DNA of 64,000 nt from Candidatus Zipacnadum vermilionense (GTDB lineage Bacteria; Armatimonadota; Zipacnadia; Zipacnadales; Zipacnadaceae). The notes under the pieces were generated by a model. That model did no database searches and was not told where the DNA came from. It saw only the letters and a program-made list of their open reading frames with translations. The stretch spans positions 28,789-92,788 of the forward strand of contig JALGSV010000012.1 of the NCBI GenBank assembly GCA_029821755.1, given 5' to 3'. Numbering within the stretch: the stretch's first letter is position 1; the number at the start of each line of letters is the position of its first letter. Positions 8,809-19,039 of the stretch are shown here, piece by piece. A program made the translations under genes and the position numbers.

Positions 8809-9831
8809 TTAGTACTTCAGCGTCACCGGCTTGCCGCCCTTCTCGGCGGATACGGTGGCGGCTACGGTTAGCTCCAGGGTCTTGACCGCGTCGGCGTAGG
8901 TGGTGCGGATGGCCGCCGGGTTACCGCTGCGGACGGCCTTGAGGAAGGCCCGATCCTCCACGCCGAAGATATGCGCGCCGCCCGGCGCCTCGCCGGAGAC
9001 CGCCTTCGGCTTCTTCTTGCCGGCCTCATAGATGAGGGCGTCGTGGCCCCAGCCCGTCATGCATACCGCATGCTGGCTGGCGTAGAGGTCCAGGAAGACC
9101 CCGCCGCGCGCCTCGCAGGCTACCGAGGCACAGAAGTTAGCGACCGCGCCCGACTTGAACTTGACCGACACGGCCAAGGCGTCGTCCATGGTGTACTTCT
9201 TGATACCGGTGACAAAGCCGGTGGCCGCGAAGGCGCTGACGCTCTCGGCGTCGCCCATCAGGTAGCGGGCCAGGTCGATGGTATGGGTGACTTGCTCGAC
9301 GAACTGGCCGCCGCTCTTGTCCTTCTGAATCCACCAACTCCAGATGCCCTGGGGGTCGCCGGAGCGAGGCGGGCCGCCCAGCCAGCCGCCGGAGGCGTAA
9401 GCAACGGGGTCGGCTGCCAGCAGCTTCTTGGCCGCGTCAGCGCTCTTGCGGTAACGGTTCATGTAGCCGGCGCAGGTGATCAGGTCGGCCTTCTCCACAG
9501 CCGCGGCGATCTTGGCCGCCTGCTTGACGTCCTTGTTGATCGGCTTCTCGACGAAGAAGGGCACCTGGGCCGCGAGCGCGGCGAACTCGGCCTCGCCGTG
9601 GGCGAAGGGCGGGAGGTTAATCCAGACGGCGTCCAGGTCGATGGCGGCGAACATCTTGGCGGGGTCGGAGAAGGCCTCCGCGCCAAAGCTGTCGGCCATG
9701 GCCTTGGCCCTGGCTTTCTTTACGTCGCAGAAGGCAGCGAAGGTTACGTCAGTGAAACCGGCCATGGCGTCGGTGTGGGCTTTGGTCATCCCGCCGGCAC
9801 CGATGAATCCGAGGCGGAGAGTCTTGGGCAT
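8809..9831 (-). CDS. Gfo/Idh/MocA family oxidoreductase
   Basis: A 340-residue NAD(P)-dependent oxidoreductase. The nucleotide-binding loop is GFIGAGGMTKAH at the N-terminus. The catalytic lysine motif is VEKPINKD near residue 92, and the C-terminal domain has HTIDLARYLMGD. ATG 9831 is chosen because GGAGG lies eight bases upstream; the frame continues to 9915 without a ribosome site. It lies upstream of the GNAT gene on the same strand. Probable sugar or inositol-type substrate, not identifiable here. Confidence 0.87.
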   Translation of the reverse strand: MPKTLRLGFIGAGGMTKAHTDAMAGFTDVTFAAFCDVKKARAKAMADSFGAEAFSDPAKMFAAIDLDAVWINLPPFAHGEAEFAALAAQVPFFVEKPINKDVKQAAKIAAAVEKADLITCAGYMNRYRKSADAAKKLLAADPVAYASGGWLGGPPRSGDPQGIWSWWIQKDKSGGQFVEQVTHTIDLARYLMGDAESVSAFAATGFVTGIKKYTMDDALAVSVKFKSGAVANFCASVACEARGGVFLDLYASQHAVCMTGWGHDALIYEAGKKKPKAVSGEAPGGAHIFGVEDRAFLKAVRSGNPAAIRTTYADAVKTLELTVAATVSAEKGGKPVTLKY

Positions 9832-9930
9832 GAGCACATCCTCCGTGAGATGGTAGTGAGACCGGGGGGTATTCGCTAGGGGGAGGGGAAGTCCCTTCTT
9901 GCGGAGGCTGAACATCGGGGACGGCGCTCT

Positions 9931-9972
9931 GGCACCCCCTCTCCTGCCAGGAGAGGGGGTAGGGGGTGAGGC
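9931..9972. repeat. Palindromic repeat family R1, copy b (intergenic)
   Basis: Arms CCCCCTCTCCTG/CAGGAGAGGGGG followed by TAGGGGGTGAGG. It lies about 60 bases downstream of the copA stop, a position fitting a transcript end. Confidence 0.8.
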
Positions 9973-10035
9973 GCGGCGGCTGGCGGTGCACTTGCCGACG
10001 CAGGGGTCGCCCCACGGCCCCTCCGGGAAACCCTC

Positions 10036-12450
10036 CTACAGTTTCAACCGGTTCAGCCTCAGCGAGTTGCCTACCACGGTCACAGACGAGGCGGCCATCG
10101 CGGCGGCGGCTATCATGGGGTTGAGCAAGCCGAAGGCGGCCAGGGGGATCGCCACCACGTTGTAGAAGAAGGCCCAGAAGAGGTTCTGCTTGATGTGCGC
10201 GAGGGTACGGCGGGAGAGAACAATGGCGCGGACCACCCCGCGAGGGTCGCCGCTGACCAGCGTGATCTGGCCGGCCTCGATGGCCACGTCGGCGCCGGTG
10301 CCCAGGGCCATGCCCAGGTCCGCCTGGGCCAGGGCCGGAGCGTCGTTGATGCCGTCGCCGACCATCGCTACCACCTGGCCCTGCTCCTGCAGGTGGCGGA
10401 CCACCCCGACCTTGTCGGCGGGGAGAACCTCAGCATGGATCTCGGAGATGCCTAGCTCCTGGGCGATGGCCTCGGCCGTGCGGAGGTTGTCGCCGGTGAG
10501 CAGCACATTGCGCAGGCCTAGGTCGCGCACGCGCGAGGCGGCTTCGGCGGCGCCCTCCTTCGGTTGGTCGGCGAGGGCCAGGAGACCCAGCAGCTCTCCG
10601 TCGCGGGTCAGTGCGGAGACGGTCTTCCCCTCCCGCTGGAGCGCGACCAGCCGCTCCTCCGCGGAAGCGTCCAGACCCAGGCCGCGTTCCTCCAGCAAGC
10701 CGGGGCTGCCGACCAGGACCTCGGCCCCCTCTAGCTGGCCCACTACCCCGCGGCCCACCAGAGCGGAGAAGGCCACCACCGGCAGCAGCTCCAGGCCCCG
10801 TTCTTGCGCGGCAGCCACGACCGCGGCGGCGAGCGGGTGCTCAGAGCCCGATTCGGCGGAGGCGGCCAGGCGCAGGAGGTCTTCCTCCGACAGGTCCGCG
10901 AGGGGAACTAGGTCGGTGACGCGGGGCTTGCCCGCGGTGAGGGTCCCCGTCTTGTCCCAGACAATGACGGTGAGGGCGCCGGCGCGCTCCAGGGCGGCGG
11001 CATCGCGCAGCAGGATGCCGTGGCGGGAGCCCAGCCCGCTGCCCACCATGACCGCGGTGGGCGTGGCCAGGCCCAGGGCGCAGGGGCAGGCGATGACCAG
11101 CACGGCCACGGCGTTGACCAGGGCGCGGGTGGTCCAGTGTAGCGGGTCGTAGAAGTACCAGGCCATGAAGTCCAGCGAGGCCAGCACGATGATAGCGGGA
11201 ACGAAGTAGGCGGCGACCAGGTCGGCGAGGCGCTGAATGGGCGGGCGCTTGCCCTGGGCCTCCTCCATCAGGTTGACGATCTGCTGCAGGACGGTCTCGG
11301 AGCCGACGCGGGTAGCGCGGACGGTGAGCGCGCCCTGCTGGTTGAGGGTGGCGCCGTAGACCTCGTCGCCGGCGTGCTTGTAGCGCGGGACGGATTCGCC
11401 GGTCAGCATGGACTCGTCCACCGCGCCCTCGCCTGACTCCACGACCCCGTCGGTCGCGATCTTCTCGCCCGGGCGCACCACGAAGCGGTCGCCGGGGTGC
11501 AGATCCTCGGCAGGTATCTCGACTTCCTCCCCGTCGCGGAGCACCCGCGCCACCGGGGCGGCCAGCTCCAGCAGGCCCCGCAAGGCCCGGGAGGCGGCGC
11601 TGCGGGCGCGCATCTCCAGCCAGCGGCCGAGGGTGATGAGGGTCAGGATCATCGCGCCGGTCTCGAAGTAGACGTGCTGCGTCGGGTGGAGGCCCGCGCC
11701 ACCCGCCGCCACTACCACCACCGTGCTGTACAGGTATGCTGCCAGGGACCCCAGGGCCACGAGCACATCCATGTTAAGGTTGAGCGACCTGACCGAGGCG
11801 GCGGAGTTGCGCAGATACTGCCAGCCGACGATGAACTGCACCGGCGTGGCCAAGGCCAGGATGATCCAGTTGCGCCCGGGAAAACCATGGACCATGGACA
11901 GCACCATGATCGGCGCGCCCAGGACCACTCCGAGCAGGAACATGTTGCGCTGGTAGCGGACCTGCTCCTGGATGGCGCGCTCGTGGTGCTCCTGGGCGGA
12001 CCCCGCGGAGGCCAGGCGGGCCTGGTAGCCCAGCTCACCGATCAGGCTCGTTATCTCCTCCAGGGAGACCAGGTTCGGGTCGTACTCCACCTCGGCCGAC
12101 TCCGCGCCGAAGTTGACGCTGGCACTGAGCACGCCGGCGGTGCTACGGAGCGTGCCCTCGATCCCCCCGGCGCAGTTGGCGCAATGCATCCCGCTCAGCA
12201 GCAGTCGCACGCGGCGCCCCCCCGTGGCCACTCGCGCCTCGTACCCGGCCTCGCTGACGGCCTGTAGAAGGTCCTCCGGCGTCACCCGCTCGGCGTCATA
12301 CTCCACCGCGGCGGTCTCGGCGGCGAAGTTGACGGCGGCGGCGAAGACGTCGGGCACGCGCTCCAGAGCGCGTTCAATGGTCTGGGCGCAGTTCGCGCAG
12401 TGCATGCCCGAGATTTCGAGGCGAGTCCTCTGGTGAGGCAAAGCGATCAC
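10036..12450 (-). CDS. copA: Copper-transporting P1B-type ATPase CopA
   Basis: An inner-membrane pump that uses ATP to export Cu(I). It is 804 residues long with two N-terminal heavy-metal-associated domains, each with GMHCANC (about residues 15-21 and 88-94). The transmembrane copper site C455-P-C457 is followed by the phosphorylated aspartate D499 in DKTGT. TGES, the SEHP signature of the nucleotide-binding domain and GDGINDAP are all present. The last helices carry YN and MAASS patterns expected for Cu(I) specificity. The chosen start is GTG 12450, because upstream codons overlap the hflX end and are not HMA-like. It lies 109 bases downstream of hflX and may be co-transcribed. Confidence 0.95.
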   Translation of the reverse strand: MIALPHQRTRLEISGMHCANCAQTIERALERVPDVFAAAVNFAAETAAVEYDAERVTPEDLLQAVSEAGYEARVATGGRRVRLLLSGMHCANCAGGIEGTLRSTAGVLSASVNFGAESAEVEYDPNLVSLEEITSLIGELGYQARLASAGSAQEHHERAIQEQVRYQRNMFLLGVVLGAPIMVLSMVHGFPGRNWIILALATPVQFIVGWQYLRNSAASVRSLNLNMDVLVALGSLAAYLYSTVVVVAAGGAGLHPTQHVYFETGAMILTLITLGRWLEMRARSAASRALRGLLELAAPVARVLRDGEEVEIPAEDLHPGDRFVVRPGEKIATDGVVESGEGAVDESMLTGESVPRYKHAGDEVYGATLNQQGALTVRATRVGSETVLQQIVNLMEEAQGKRPPIQRLADLVAAYFVPAIIVLASLDFMAWYFYDPLHWTTRALVNAVAVLVIACPCALGLATPTAVMVGSGLGSRHGILLRDAAALERAGALTVIVWDKTGTLTAGKPRVTDLVPLADLSEEDLLRLAASAESGSEHPLAAAVVAAAQERGLELLPVVAFSALVGRGVVGQLEGAEVLVGSPGLLEERGLGLDASAEERLVALQREGKTVSALTRDGELLGLLALADQPKEGAAEAASRVRDLGLRNVLLTGDNLRTAEAIAQELGISEIHAEVLPADKVGVVRHLQEQGQVVAMVGDGINDAPALAQADLGMALGTGADVAIEAGQITLVSGDPRGVVRAIVLSRRTLAHIKQNLFWAFFYNVVAIPLAAFGLLNPMIAAAAMAASSVTVVGNSLRLNRLKL

Positions 12451-12559
12451 TTCTGGGAGAGAATTGGCTGTAAGGGATGACGAGGGGAGAGGGGAGGAAG
12501 TTCCTGGAAGAGCCGCAACAACAGCGAGAACGGCAGTTGGGCGCTGCGGGGTGTAGGAG

Positions 12560-13864
12560 TCACTCCGCCACCACATACGGCTCGAAGCGGTAGAGCAAGC
12601 GGGGGTCGATGCGGACCTTGGCTTGGACATGCTCGAAGCCGTAGTCGGCGTGCAGCACGCGCCCCTGGCCGGGGGCGAACTGGAGCAGGTCCATGCGGTT
12701 GTAGGGGAGACGTAGAGTCAGCGGGATGAGGTCCGCGCTCAGAGCGCGGCGCAGTTCATCGCGCAGTTCGTCCAAACCGGCGCCGGTGGTCGCGGCGATC
12801 GGGAGGGCGCCGGGGAAGAGGCGCTGCAGCTGGTTGGCGTGGGTGGGGGAGACCAGGTCCCACTTGTTCAGCACGAGCAGGCGCGGCTTGTCCGCGACCT
12901 CCAGCTCCTCCAGCATCTGCTCCACCGTTTGGTGTTGTCGCTCCAGGAAAGGGTCGGAGGCGTCCAGGACCTCCACCAGCAGGTCGGCCTGGACGGTCTC
13001 CTCCAGGGTGGCCCGGAAGGCGGCGATGAGGCCGTGGGGGAGGTCGTCAAGTAAACCGACGGTGTCGCTGATCAGGGCGTCGGTGCGCTCGCCCAGGTCC
13101 ACGCGGCGGATGGTGGTGTCGAGGGTTTCGAAGAGGCGGTCGTGGGCGGAGACGACCTCGGAGCCTGCCAGGGCGTTGAGCAAGGAGGACTTGCCCGCAT
13201 TGGTGTAGCCGACCAGGCCAACCAGAGACAGGCCGGAGGTCTCGCGCTCGGTCCGCTCCAGGGCGCGGCGTTTCTCGAACTCCTCCAGTCCGTGGCGGAT
13301 GCGAGTCATGCGGCGGCGGAGGGTGCGCCGATCCATCTCCAGCGCGGTCTCACCGGGGCCCCGCACGCTGACGCCACCGCCTCCCGTGCTCCCGCCGGCG
13401 ATCTGGGACATCCCCTTGCCCCGGCCCGCCAGGCGCGGCAGGAGGTACTCCAGCCGCGCCAGCTCCACCTGCCGTCGGCCCTCGGAGGTGCGGGCATGAC
13501 GGGCGAAGATCTCCAGGATGACCTCGGTGCGGTCCATCACCCGGCACTCCAGCAGGTCGCTGAGCGCGGCTACCTGCCGGGGGGAAAGCTCGGCGTTGAA
13601 GACGGCGATGTCGAGGTCCTCCGCGGCCAGAAAGCCTTTGACCTCCCGCACCTTCCCCTTGCCGAGGAAGGTATTGGGGTGTGGACGCTCGCGCACCTGG
13701 GTGAGGGTCTCGGCGGGGATCATCCCGGCGGCGGCTACGAGTCGCCCGAGTTCCTCCAGCTGGCGCACGGACTCGCCGCGGCGCTTCTCAACCCCGAGCA
13801 GCAAGGCACGCTCGGGGGGGGCGAGGAGGTCCTGGCGGTCTTCGTCGGCGGTTGGTTTGGGCAT
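12560..13864 (-). CDS. hflX: Ribosome-associated GTPase HflX
   Basis: A 434-residue GTPase that splits or rescues stalled ribosomes under stress in studied bacteria. The N-terminal HflX domain contains [11 protein letters not shown] and the glycine-rich [12 protein letters not shown]. The G domain follows, with P-loop [13 protein letters not shown] (G3) and NKWD (G4). Length and order match the family. The C-terminal extension ([11 protein letters not shown]...) is also typical. No strong Shine-Dalgarno is visible before ATG 13864. It is a housekeeping gene unrelated in function to the neighbouring copA. Confidence 0.95.
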   Translation of the reverse strand: MPKPTADEDRQDLLAPPERALLLGVEKRRGESVRQLEELGRLVAAAGMIPAETLTQVRERPHPNTFLGKGKVREVKGFLAAEDLDIAVFNAELSPRQVAALSDLLECRVMDRTEVILEIFARHARTSEGRRQVELARLEYLLPRLAGRGKGMSQIAGGSTGGGGVSVRGPGETALEMDRRTLRRRMTRIRHGLEEFEKRRALERTERETSGLSLVGLVGYTNAGKSSLLNALAGSEVVSAHDRLFETLDTTIRRVDLGERTDALISDTVGLLDDLPHGLIAAFRATLEETVQADLLVEVLDASDPFLERQHQTVEQMLEELEVADKPRLLVLNKWDLVSPTHANQLQRLFPGALPIAATTGAGLDELRDELRRALSADLIPLTLRLPYNRMDLLQFAPGQGRVLHADYGFEHVQAKVRIDPRLLYRFEPYVVAE

Positions 13865-13915
13865 AAGTGGGGGAGAAGGGGCCGGAGGCTTGCGCGCGGT
13901 CCCTTCCGCGGGCCT

Positions 13916-15028
13916 TCACTCCACGGTCAGCTCGACCTGCTGCAGGTTGTAGGCGTAGTAAGGGCGGCGCTCGTCGATTACCTGGAAGTCGGTCCAGACC
14001 AGCCAGAAGGAACGGCCCTCCGGAGCGATCCACTTGGGCGGAATCTGGGGCTGGTAGGCACGGGCGCCGGGATCGTTGCCGGGTGTCCAGGCGGTCTCCT
14101 CGTGGATCTGCGTCCAGGGCCCCCAGGGGGCGGGGGCGGTCCAGGCGCCCAGGTAGCTGGGCTGGGTGAACCAGTCCTCGCCGTCGGTGCCCATACCCCA
14201 GTTGAGCATCATGTACATCTCTAGTCCAGGATTATACACCACGCAGGGGTGCCACGAGTAGGGATGAGTGTTCCGGTTCACCCAGCCGGAGGGGAAGGTA
14301 TGGACCACGCCTCGCTCAGCGAGGTCCGCCGACCAGCGCGCCGAGCCGTCGCTGTCGCGGGCGACGAAGTATTCGTAGGCAGCCCGGTCCAGGATCTGCC
14401 CCTTCGGCACGCGGAACATCACCAGTTGGTTCATGGCCCCCTCAGTGTTACCGTTGGGGCCGTAGGTATAGACATAGCCGTCGGTGTTCAGCTCGTAGTT
14501 CCGGCCCATCTGCAGGATACTTAGCAGAGAGAAACACTCGCCGGGCTCCTCGAAGAAGACCATGTTCTCGTGGCTGCGCTCCTCCCAGGGCTCCCAGACT
14601 ACCGGGCCGCCGTCCTGGTTGCGCCAGGTGCGACCGTTGTCGGGGGAGTAGATGAGCTTGGCGCCGACGAAACGCGGGCTGGGTCCCCCAAAGTTGTGGT
14701 TGGGGGTGCTCAGGAAGTGGTAGATGGCCCCGCCGTAGGCGATGATCCCGAAGCCGTAGTAGCGACTGAACAAGACCGGGCCCTCGGGTTCCGGGGGGTA
14801 GCGGCTCTCCAGCTCCGGGTAGCCGGGGAGGTCGACGAAGCGGATATCCGGGGGAACGCCCTGCAATTGCCACAGGCGGGTGTTGTACCCCTGGCCGTCA
14901 CACATGAGGGTGTACTGCTGATCATCCGCCGCCCAAGTGGTGTGCCAGTTGTCGCCCTCGAAGGGGAGGCGGAGGGTCGTGTCCTCGCGGCGCTGGAAGG
15001 CAGTGATGCGGCGGGCGGGGATGGGCAT
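13916..15028 (-). CDS. Beta-propeller protein with Asp-box, possible glycosidase-like enzyme
   Basis: A 370-residue protein rich in Trp, Tyr and Gly with no signal peptide from the chosen start. One clear Asp-box (YSPDNGRTW, near residue 120) and repeated strand patterns suggest a five-bladed propeller as in sialidase-like, GH43-like or DUF4185 proteins. ATG 15028 is preferred because AGGAG lies seven bases upstream; the frame extends to 15091 without support. It is divergent from the polysaccharide deacetylase. I do not recognise a specific family and assign no reaction. Confidence 0.55.
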   Translation of the reverse strand: MPIPARRITAFQRREDTTLRLPFEGDNWHTTWAADDQQYTLMCDGQGYNTRLWQLQGVPPDIRFVDLPGYPELESRYPPEPEGPVLFSRYYGFGIIAYGGAIYHFLSTPNHNFGGPSPRFVGAKLIYSPDNGRTWRNQDGGPVVWEPWEERSHENMVFFEEPGECFSLLSILQMGRNYELNTDGYVYTYGPNGNTEGAMNQLVMFRVPKGQILDRAAYEYFVARDSDGSARWSADLAERGVVHTFPSGWVNRNTHPYSWHPCVVYNPGLEMYMMLNWGMGTDGEDWFTQPSYLGAWTAPAPWGPWTQIHEETAWTPGNDPGARAYQPQIPPKWIAPEGRSFWLVWTDFQVIDERRPYYAYNLQQVELTVE

Positions 15029-15056
15029 GAGGGGGCTCCTGTGGGGGCGGGTCTGG

Positions 15057-15085
15057 TTTACCGCTACTCCCTCCGGCGCTATAAT
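15057..15085 (+). promoter_or_regulatory. sigma70-like promoter for the polysaccharide deacetylase
   Basis: A -35 box TTTACC (15057-15062), 17-base spacer and perfect -10 box TATAAT (15080-15085). The start of transcription would fall near 15092, about 40 bases before ATG 15132. It lies in the gap between divergent genes. Confidence 0.65.
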
Positions 15086-15131
15086 CAGCATCAGGTGCGA
15101 ACACGAGAGTACCGGGAGCGTGGACTAGGCG

Positions 15132-16004
15132 ATGCCTGAGACCCATTTCGCAAGAAAAGCCGGAGTTCCTCCCTGCTGGAGAGGCAGGTCGCTGCTGGTT
15201 GCCGGCCTGGCCCTGGGGATTGTCCTGGTCGGGTGTGCCAAGACGGCTCCGCCCCCCGCGCCGGTGCCGAAGCCGGCGGCTCCACCCGCGGCGGCTTCGG
15301 CGGCGCTGCCGGCGGACCTGGGGCTGGGAGACTGGACGGTGCCCGAGCGCTACCGGGGGGAGCTGGTCACTAAGCGGGTGCGGTACTTCCCGCGCAAGCT
15401 GCTGGCGCTGACCTTCGACGATGGACCGAACCCCACGATCACCCCGCAAGTCCTCAAGACCCTGGCCGCCCACCACGCCCACGCCACCTTCTTCGTACTG
15501 GGGGAGAATGCGGAGGGACACCGGGGGCTGCTGCGGCAGATGGCCGACGCGGGCCATGCCGTGGGGAGCCACAGCTACCACCACCTCTACAAGGCCAGCA
15601 CTGAGGTGGCCAAGTGGAACCTGGAGAAGACGGCCGCCGTTATCGAGCGCAGTACCGGACGCCGTCCCACGCTGTTCCGGCCGCCCGGGGGCTTCACCAA
15701 CGGGGCCTTGGCGCGCCTGGCGCGGGAGCAGGGGTATGCGGTGATCCTCTGGACGATCAGCTCCGCCGATACCACCAAGATCGGGCCGCCGGTCATCGCG
15801 CGCAACATCATCCATACTCCGAATCCGGGCGATATCGTGCTGATGCACGACGGTTCGGGCCATGCCCGCACGGCGCAGGCGCTGCCGCAGATCCTGGAGG
15901 AGTTAGGAGCGGCGGGCTTCCAGTTCGTGACCGTCCCTGAGTTGCTCCGGGCCTGGGCCGAGTGGCAGGCGGCACCGGAGGGCGGGCCGGTTGTCCGGGA
16001 ATAG
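15132..16004 (+). CDS. Lipoprotein polysaccharide deacetylase (NodB domain, CE4)
   Basis: A membrane-anchored metal-dependent deacetylase acting on chitin, peptidoglycan or another N- or O-acetylated glycan. The signal sequence ends in the lipobox LVGC (Cys about residue 35), followed by a Pro/Ala-rich linker. The NodB domain has motif 1 TFDDGPN, motif 2 HSYHH (metal histidines), motif 3 RPPGG, motif 4 LWTISSAD and motif 5 VLMHDG. All five expected motifs are intact. It is 290 residues long. A promoter with a perfect -10 lies 47 bases upstream. Outer or periplasmic placement depends on lipoprotein sorting, which is not known here. Confidence 0.9.
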   Translation: MPETHFARKAGVPPCWRGRSLLVAGLALGIVLVGCAKTAPPPAPVPKPAAPPAAASAALPADLGLGDWTVPERYRGELVTKRVRYFPRKLLALTFDDGPNPTITPQVLKTLAAHHAHATFFVLGENAEGHRGLLRQMADAGHAVGSHSYHHLYKASTEVAKWNLEKTAAVIERSTGRRPTLFRPPGGFTNGALARLAREQGYAVILWTISSADTTKIGPPVIARNIIHTPNPGDIVLMHDGSGHARTAQALPQILEELGAAGFQFVTVPELLRAWAEWQAAPEGGPVVRE

Positions 16005-16172
16005 GTGGTCGCGGTAGGACGGGCGTCCTCAGTCGTCCAGGCCGACGCTAACGCTCCACCAGGAGCGACGGGCGAGGACGCTCTCGTACCGTGAAGTGAG
16101 CAGGAATCGCTTCCTGCCACACCGGATCTCACCTGGTCTCCCTCCTCCCTTCCCTGGCGGAGGTGAGACCGC

Positions 16173-16469
16173 ATGCGGCAATCGCCCCTGTTGGTCCTCT
16201 TGCTGGCAGCGGCTGTGCCGTTGATGCCCGCTAATCAGGACCGCGTCACTGAGCCGGTGTGGACCGTCGGTACCGCTCAATCCCTCGCCGAAACCGCGAC
16301 CGCGCCCACCGGCAGTAACACCTCCGCGCTGGTGGTGCGAATGGCCAAGCCTCCGGTGATTGACGGCGACCTCATCGAGCCGGACCGAGCGCTGGTGGGG
16401 CAGTTGGGCGAGACGGACGAGATGGGGGCCACGCTGGGGGTGGCGTCGGAGGGCGGGCAGGCGTTCTGA
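16173..16469 (+). CDS. Short secreted protein with CBM9-like beginning, possibly truncated
   Basis: A 98-residue protein with a convincing signal peptide (MRQSPLLVLLLAAAVPLMPA) and a very good Shine-Dalgarno (GGAGGTGA). The segment MAKPPVIDGDL resembles the first strand of CBM9-like carbohydrate-binding domains, which normally continue for about 170 residues. Here the protein stops about 50 residues later. The start signals argue for real translation. The shortness suggests a decayed larger gene, and no continuation is seen in the other frames. Confidence 0.5.
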   Translation: MRQSPLLVLLLAAAVPLMPANQDRVTEPVWTVGTAQSLAETATAPTGSNTSALVVRMAKPPVIDGDLIEPDRALVGQLGETDEMGATLGVASEGGQAF

Positions 16470-16540
16470 ACGTGGGTCCAGTGGCCGCAAGTGCTCGGGA
16501 GCGTCGTCTCATACCTGGTCAAATAAAGGGGATACCTACC

Positions 16541-19027
16541 ATGCGCAACGCACTCTACCTCATGCCGGTGGTCCTGTTGCTGGGCCTCGGGCCCTCCTGG
16601 GCCCAGGCCGCGCCGGGTCCCAGCGCTTACTGGACCGGCGACGAGGTCAGCGGCCTCTCGGTGCATGACCGTGGTTCCGGGAACAATCCGGGTGCGCTGT
16701 TCCTCGACGTCAAGCAGGTCCCCGGGCGGCTGGGCCGGGCGCTAGCCTTTGGCCCGGAGGGCTTCATGGAAGTCGGTCCCGCGCCGGCGCTGGATCTCAC
16801 CCAGCGATGGTCCCTCAGCTTCTGGCTGCAGCCGGAGGCCGGCGGACCCGATAGCCAGATGATCATGGGCAAGGGCTACTTCCTCAACGCTTGGGATATG
16901 TGGATCGGCAAGCACGGCACCCTCAACCTGCGCATCGGTGGCGGCAACACCCCCGACCACGGCAGCCAGCCGGTGGCGACTCCCGGGCAGTGGACCCATG
17001 TCGTGTGGACCTACGACGCCGACCAGCCGCAAGGCGGGCTGAAGCTGTACATCAACGGGGCGCTCTCCCAGACCTGGGACGAGACCGCCACTGTGCAGAC
17101 CAACGACAAGCCCTTGCGCCTGCAGGCGCCGGGGGCGATCGACGAACTCAAGCTCTACCAACGCACGCTGACCGCGGAGGAGATCGTCGCGGAGTTTGAG
17201 GCCCCGGAGAAGTCCTTCGGTAAGCTGCTGTTCGTGTCTAAGGCGTATCCCGTCAAGCTCTTCTACCGGCCGGGAAAGCAGGTGGCGCTGGAGATGGCGG
17301 TCGCCAATCTGACCCCGGAGGCCCACCAGGTCCAGGCGAAAGTCTGGCTGGAGTCGGGGGCGGCCCAACGGGAGCTGCTTATGGAGCTGAACCTCCGCCT
17401 GGCTCCCGGGGAGGTAGCGGACTTCTCGACCGAAGGCTTTGCCCTCAAGCCGCGCTTCGGGATGGACCTGGTGGTGGAGTTGTGGGAGGGGAATAACTTC
17501 CTGGACCGCAAGTCCGACACTTTCTTCATCTCCGACAACCCCTACCAGGTCGGCCAGAAGGGCGGCGCCTGCCTGCGCGGCTGGGATGAGGCCACCACCC
17601 ACACCCAGCGTGAGCAGGTGGTCCGCCTGCGCCAGTACTACCTGCCCATCGTCGAGTTGCTCGCCGTCGGGCCGGACAACTTCAGCAAGTGGGTGCCGGA
17701 CACCGAGAAGTGGTATGCCGGACAAGGCTCCGCCGCCTACATGAACTCCACCGCGGCCGTGCGCGCGCTCACCAGCGACGCCCATCGGCACGGCATCTAC
17801 GTGGTGCCCTACGTCAACTCGGCGGTGAGCGGCGTCTATGGCACTCAGTTCGCCGCCGACCATCCGGACTGGATGCTTTATGACGCCCGCGGGCACGTGA
17901 CCGGCGGGGTGGAGACCAAGCTGCTGGAGCTGGAGCAGCAATTCTACCAGCAGTACCCGGCCAGCCTGCAGGACGCGGCGCTGCTGGAGGCCATCCGCAA
18001 GCCCGACTCCGGCGGAGGGCTGCAGATCTGCGCGGTCAACCTGGCCAACCAGGAGGCGGTGCGCTATAGCATCGACCAGTTGGTGAAGGGGATGAAGTAC
18101 TTCGGCTTCGACGGCCTGCGCTGGGACGGGCACTACCAGGTGGCGGCCCCCAGCGACCCGGCGGCTATCGGCGTGCCGCGCCAGTTCGACCTGGACGGCA
18201 AGCCCGCCGCGTCCGACCAGGCCGCCGCCGACCGGATGAGTGCCGAGAACACGCGGAGGTGCACCGACGCCATCCGCAAGGAAATCCCCCACGCCGTCTT
18301 CGGCTACAACTGGGGCCTGCCCTGGAAACAGTGGGGCAGCACCCGGCCGCAGGACTACGCCGAGTGTTGCCGCGACGGCGGCATGATCCTGTGGGAGTCG
18401 GTCAACCACATCCACGACACCACCAGCCCCTGGCACCGCTGGCAAGACGCGGCGGACGCCATCGCCGACGAGGCCGAGCGCCCGCACGCCCTGGGCGGTT
18501 ACCTGAATGTTGGCTGGTTCCCCTGGTGGGACGCCCAGGACGTCTACGGCCACCACCTGTCGGCGATGACCTACGCCGCCCGCGCACATTTCAGCGGTGC
18601 CCCCGGACGCAACCCCCTCTCCTGGTTGCGCTTTGCCGCGCGGTATAGCGAGTTCCTCTACGACCTGAAGATCAACCGCGCCCCGGACCTGGCGCAGGCG
18701 ATTACCGTCGGCCCCGGCGAGGTCTGGTGGCGAAAGTACGTGTACCTCCGCGAGACCCCGGCGGGCAAGCAGGTGATCCTGCACCTACTCAACCCGCCCG
18801 CTACCGAGACGGTGGAGATCGCCTCCACCCAGGAGCCGGCGGAGCAGAGGAACGTGAAGGTGAGGTTCACCTTGCCGGACGGATATACGCCCCGGGCCGC
18901 CTACCTGTTCTCCCCCGACCTGCCCAACTATGGGGGGAAGGTGGCGTACAGGATGGGAGGCAAGACCATAGCAGTGACCGTTCCGAGCCTGAAATACTGG
19001 GATATGCTGGTGCTGCAGTTCGGCTAG
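16541..19027 (+). CDS. Secreted LamG-domain protein with TIM-barrel glycosidase-like region
   Basis: An exported 828-residue protein. A signal peptide (residues about 1-25) is followed by a LamG/concanavalin-like module (about 30-210) ending in IDELKLYQRTLTAEEI. An Ig-like stretch comes next. A large C-terminal region looks like a (beta/alpha)8 glycosidase: SDAHRHGIYVVPYVNS and YFGFDGLRWDGHY, with an Asp at the end of a strand as in GH13/GH66-like enzymes. ATG 16541 is chosen for AAAGGGGA upstream and the signal peptide. Twelve bases separate it from the next gene, so they form an operon. Glycan breakdown is likely; the exact family is not recognised. Confidence 0.7.
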   Translation: MRNALYLMPVVLLLGLGPSWAQAAPGPSAYWTGDEVSGLSVHDRGSGNNPGALFLDVKQVPGRLGRALAFGPEGFMEVGPAPALDLTQRWSLSFWLQPEAGGPDSQMIMGKGYFLNAWDMWIGKHGTLNLRIGGGNTPDHGSQPVATPGQWTHVVWTYDADQPQGGLKLYINGALSQTWDETATVQTNDKPLRLQAPGAIDELKLYQRTLTAEEIVAEFEAPEKSFGKLLFVSKAYPVKLFYRPGKQVALEMAVANLTPEAHQVQAKVWLESGAAQRELLMELNLRLAPGEVADFSTEGFALKPRFGMDLVVELWEGNNFLDRKSDTFFISDNPYQVGQKGGACLRGWDEATTHTQREQVVRLRQYYLPIVELLAVGPDNFSKWVPDTEKWYAGQGSAAYMNSTAAVRALTSDAHRHGIYVVPYVNSAVSGVYGTQFAADHPDWMLYDARGHVTGGVETKLLELEQQFYQQYPASLQDAALLEAIRKPDSGGGLQICAVNLANQEAVRYSIDQLVKGMKYFGFDGLRWDGHYQVAAPSDPAAIGVPRQFDLDGKPAASDQAAADRMSAENTRRCTDAIRKEIPHAVFGYNWGLPWKQWGSTRPQDYAECCRDGGMILWESVNHIHDTTSPWHRWQDAADAIADEAERPHALGGYLNVGWFPWWDAQDVYGHHLSAMTYAARAHFSGAPGRNPLSWLRFAARYSEFLYDLKINRAPDLAQAITVGPGEVWWRKYVYLRETPAGKQVILHLLNPPATETVEIASTQEPAEQRNVKVRFTLPDGYTPRAAYLFSPDLPNYGGKVAYRMGGKTIAVTVPSLKYWDMLVLQFG

Positions 19028-19039
19028 GAGGAAACGATC

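Noticed and set aside
12450..12630. N-terminal extension of CopA to 12630
   Set aside because: It overlaps the hflX 3' end, is Ser/Pro/Thr-rich and unlike any HMA domain. GTG 12450 lies just before the first HMA.
16742..18784. 680-codon minus-strand frame opposite the LamG-glycosidase gene
   Set aside because: Antisense shadow of a gene with signal peptide and domain motifs; no recognisable domain.
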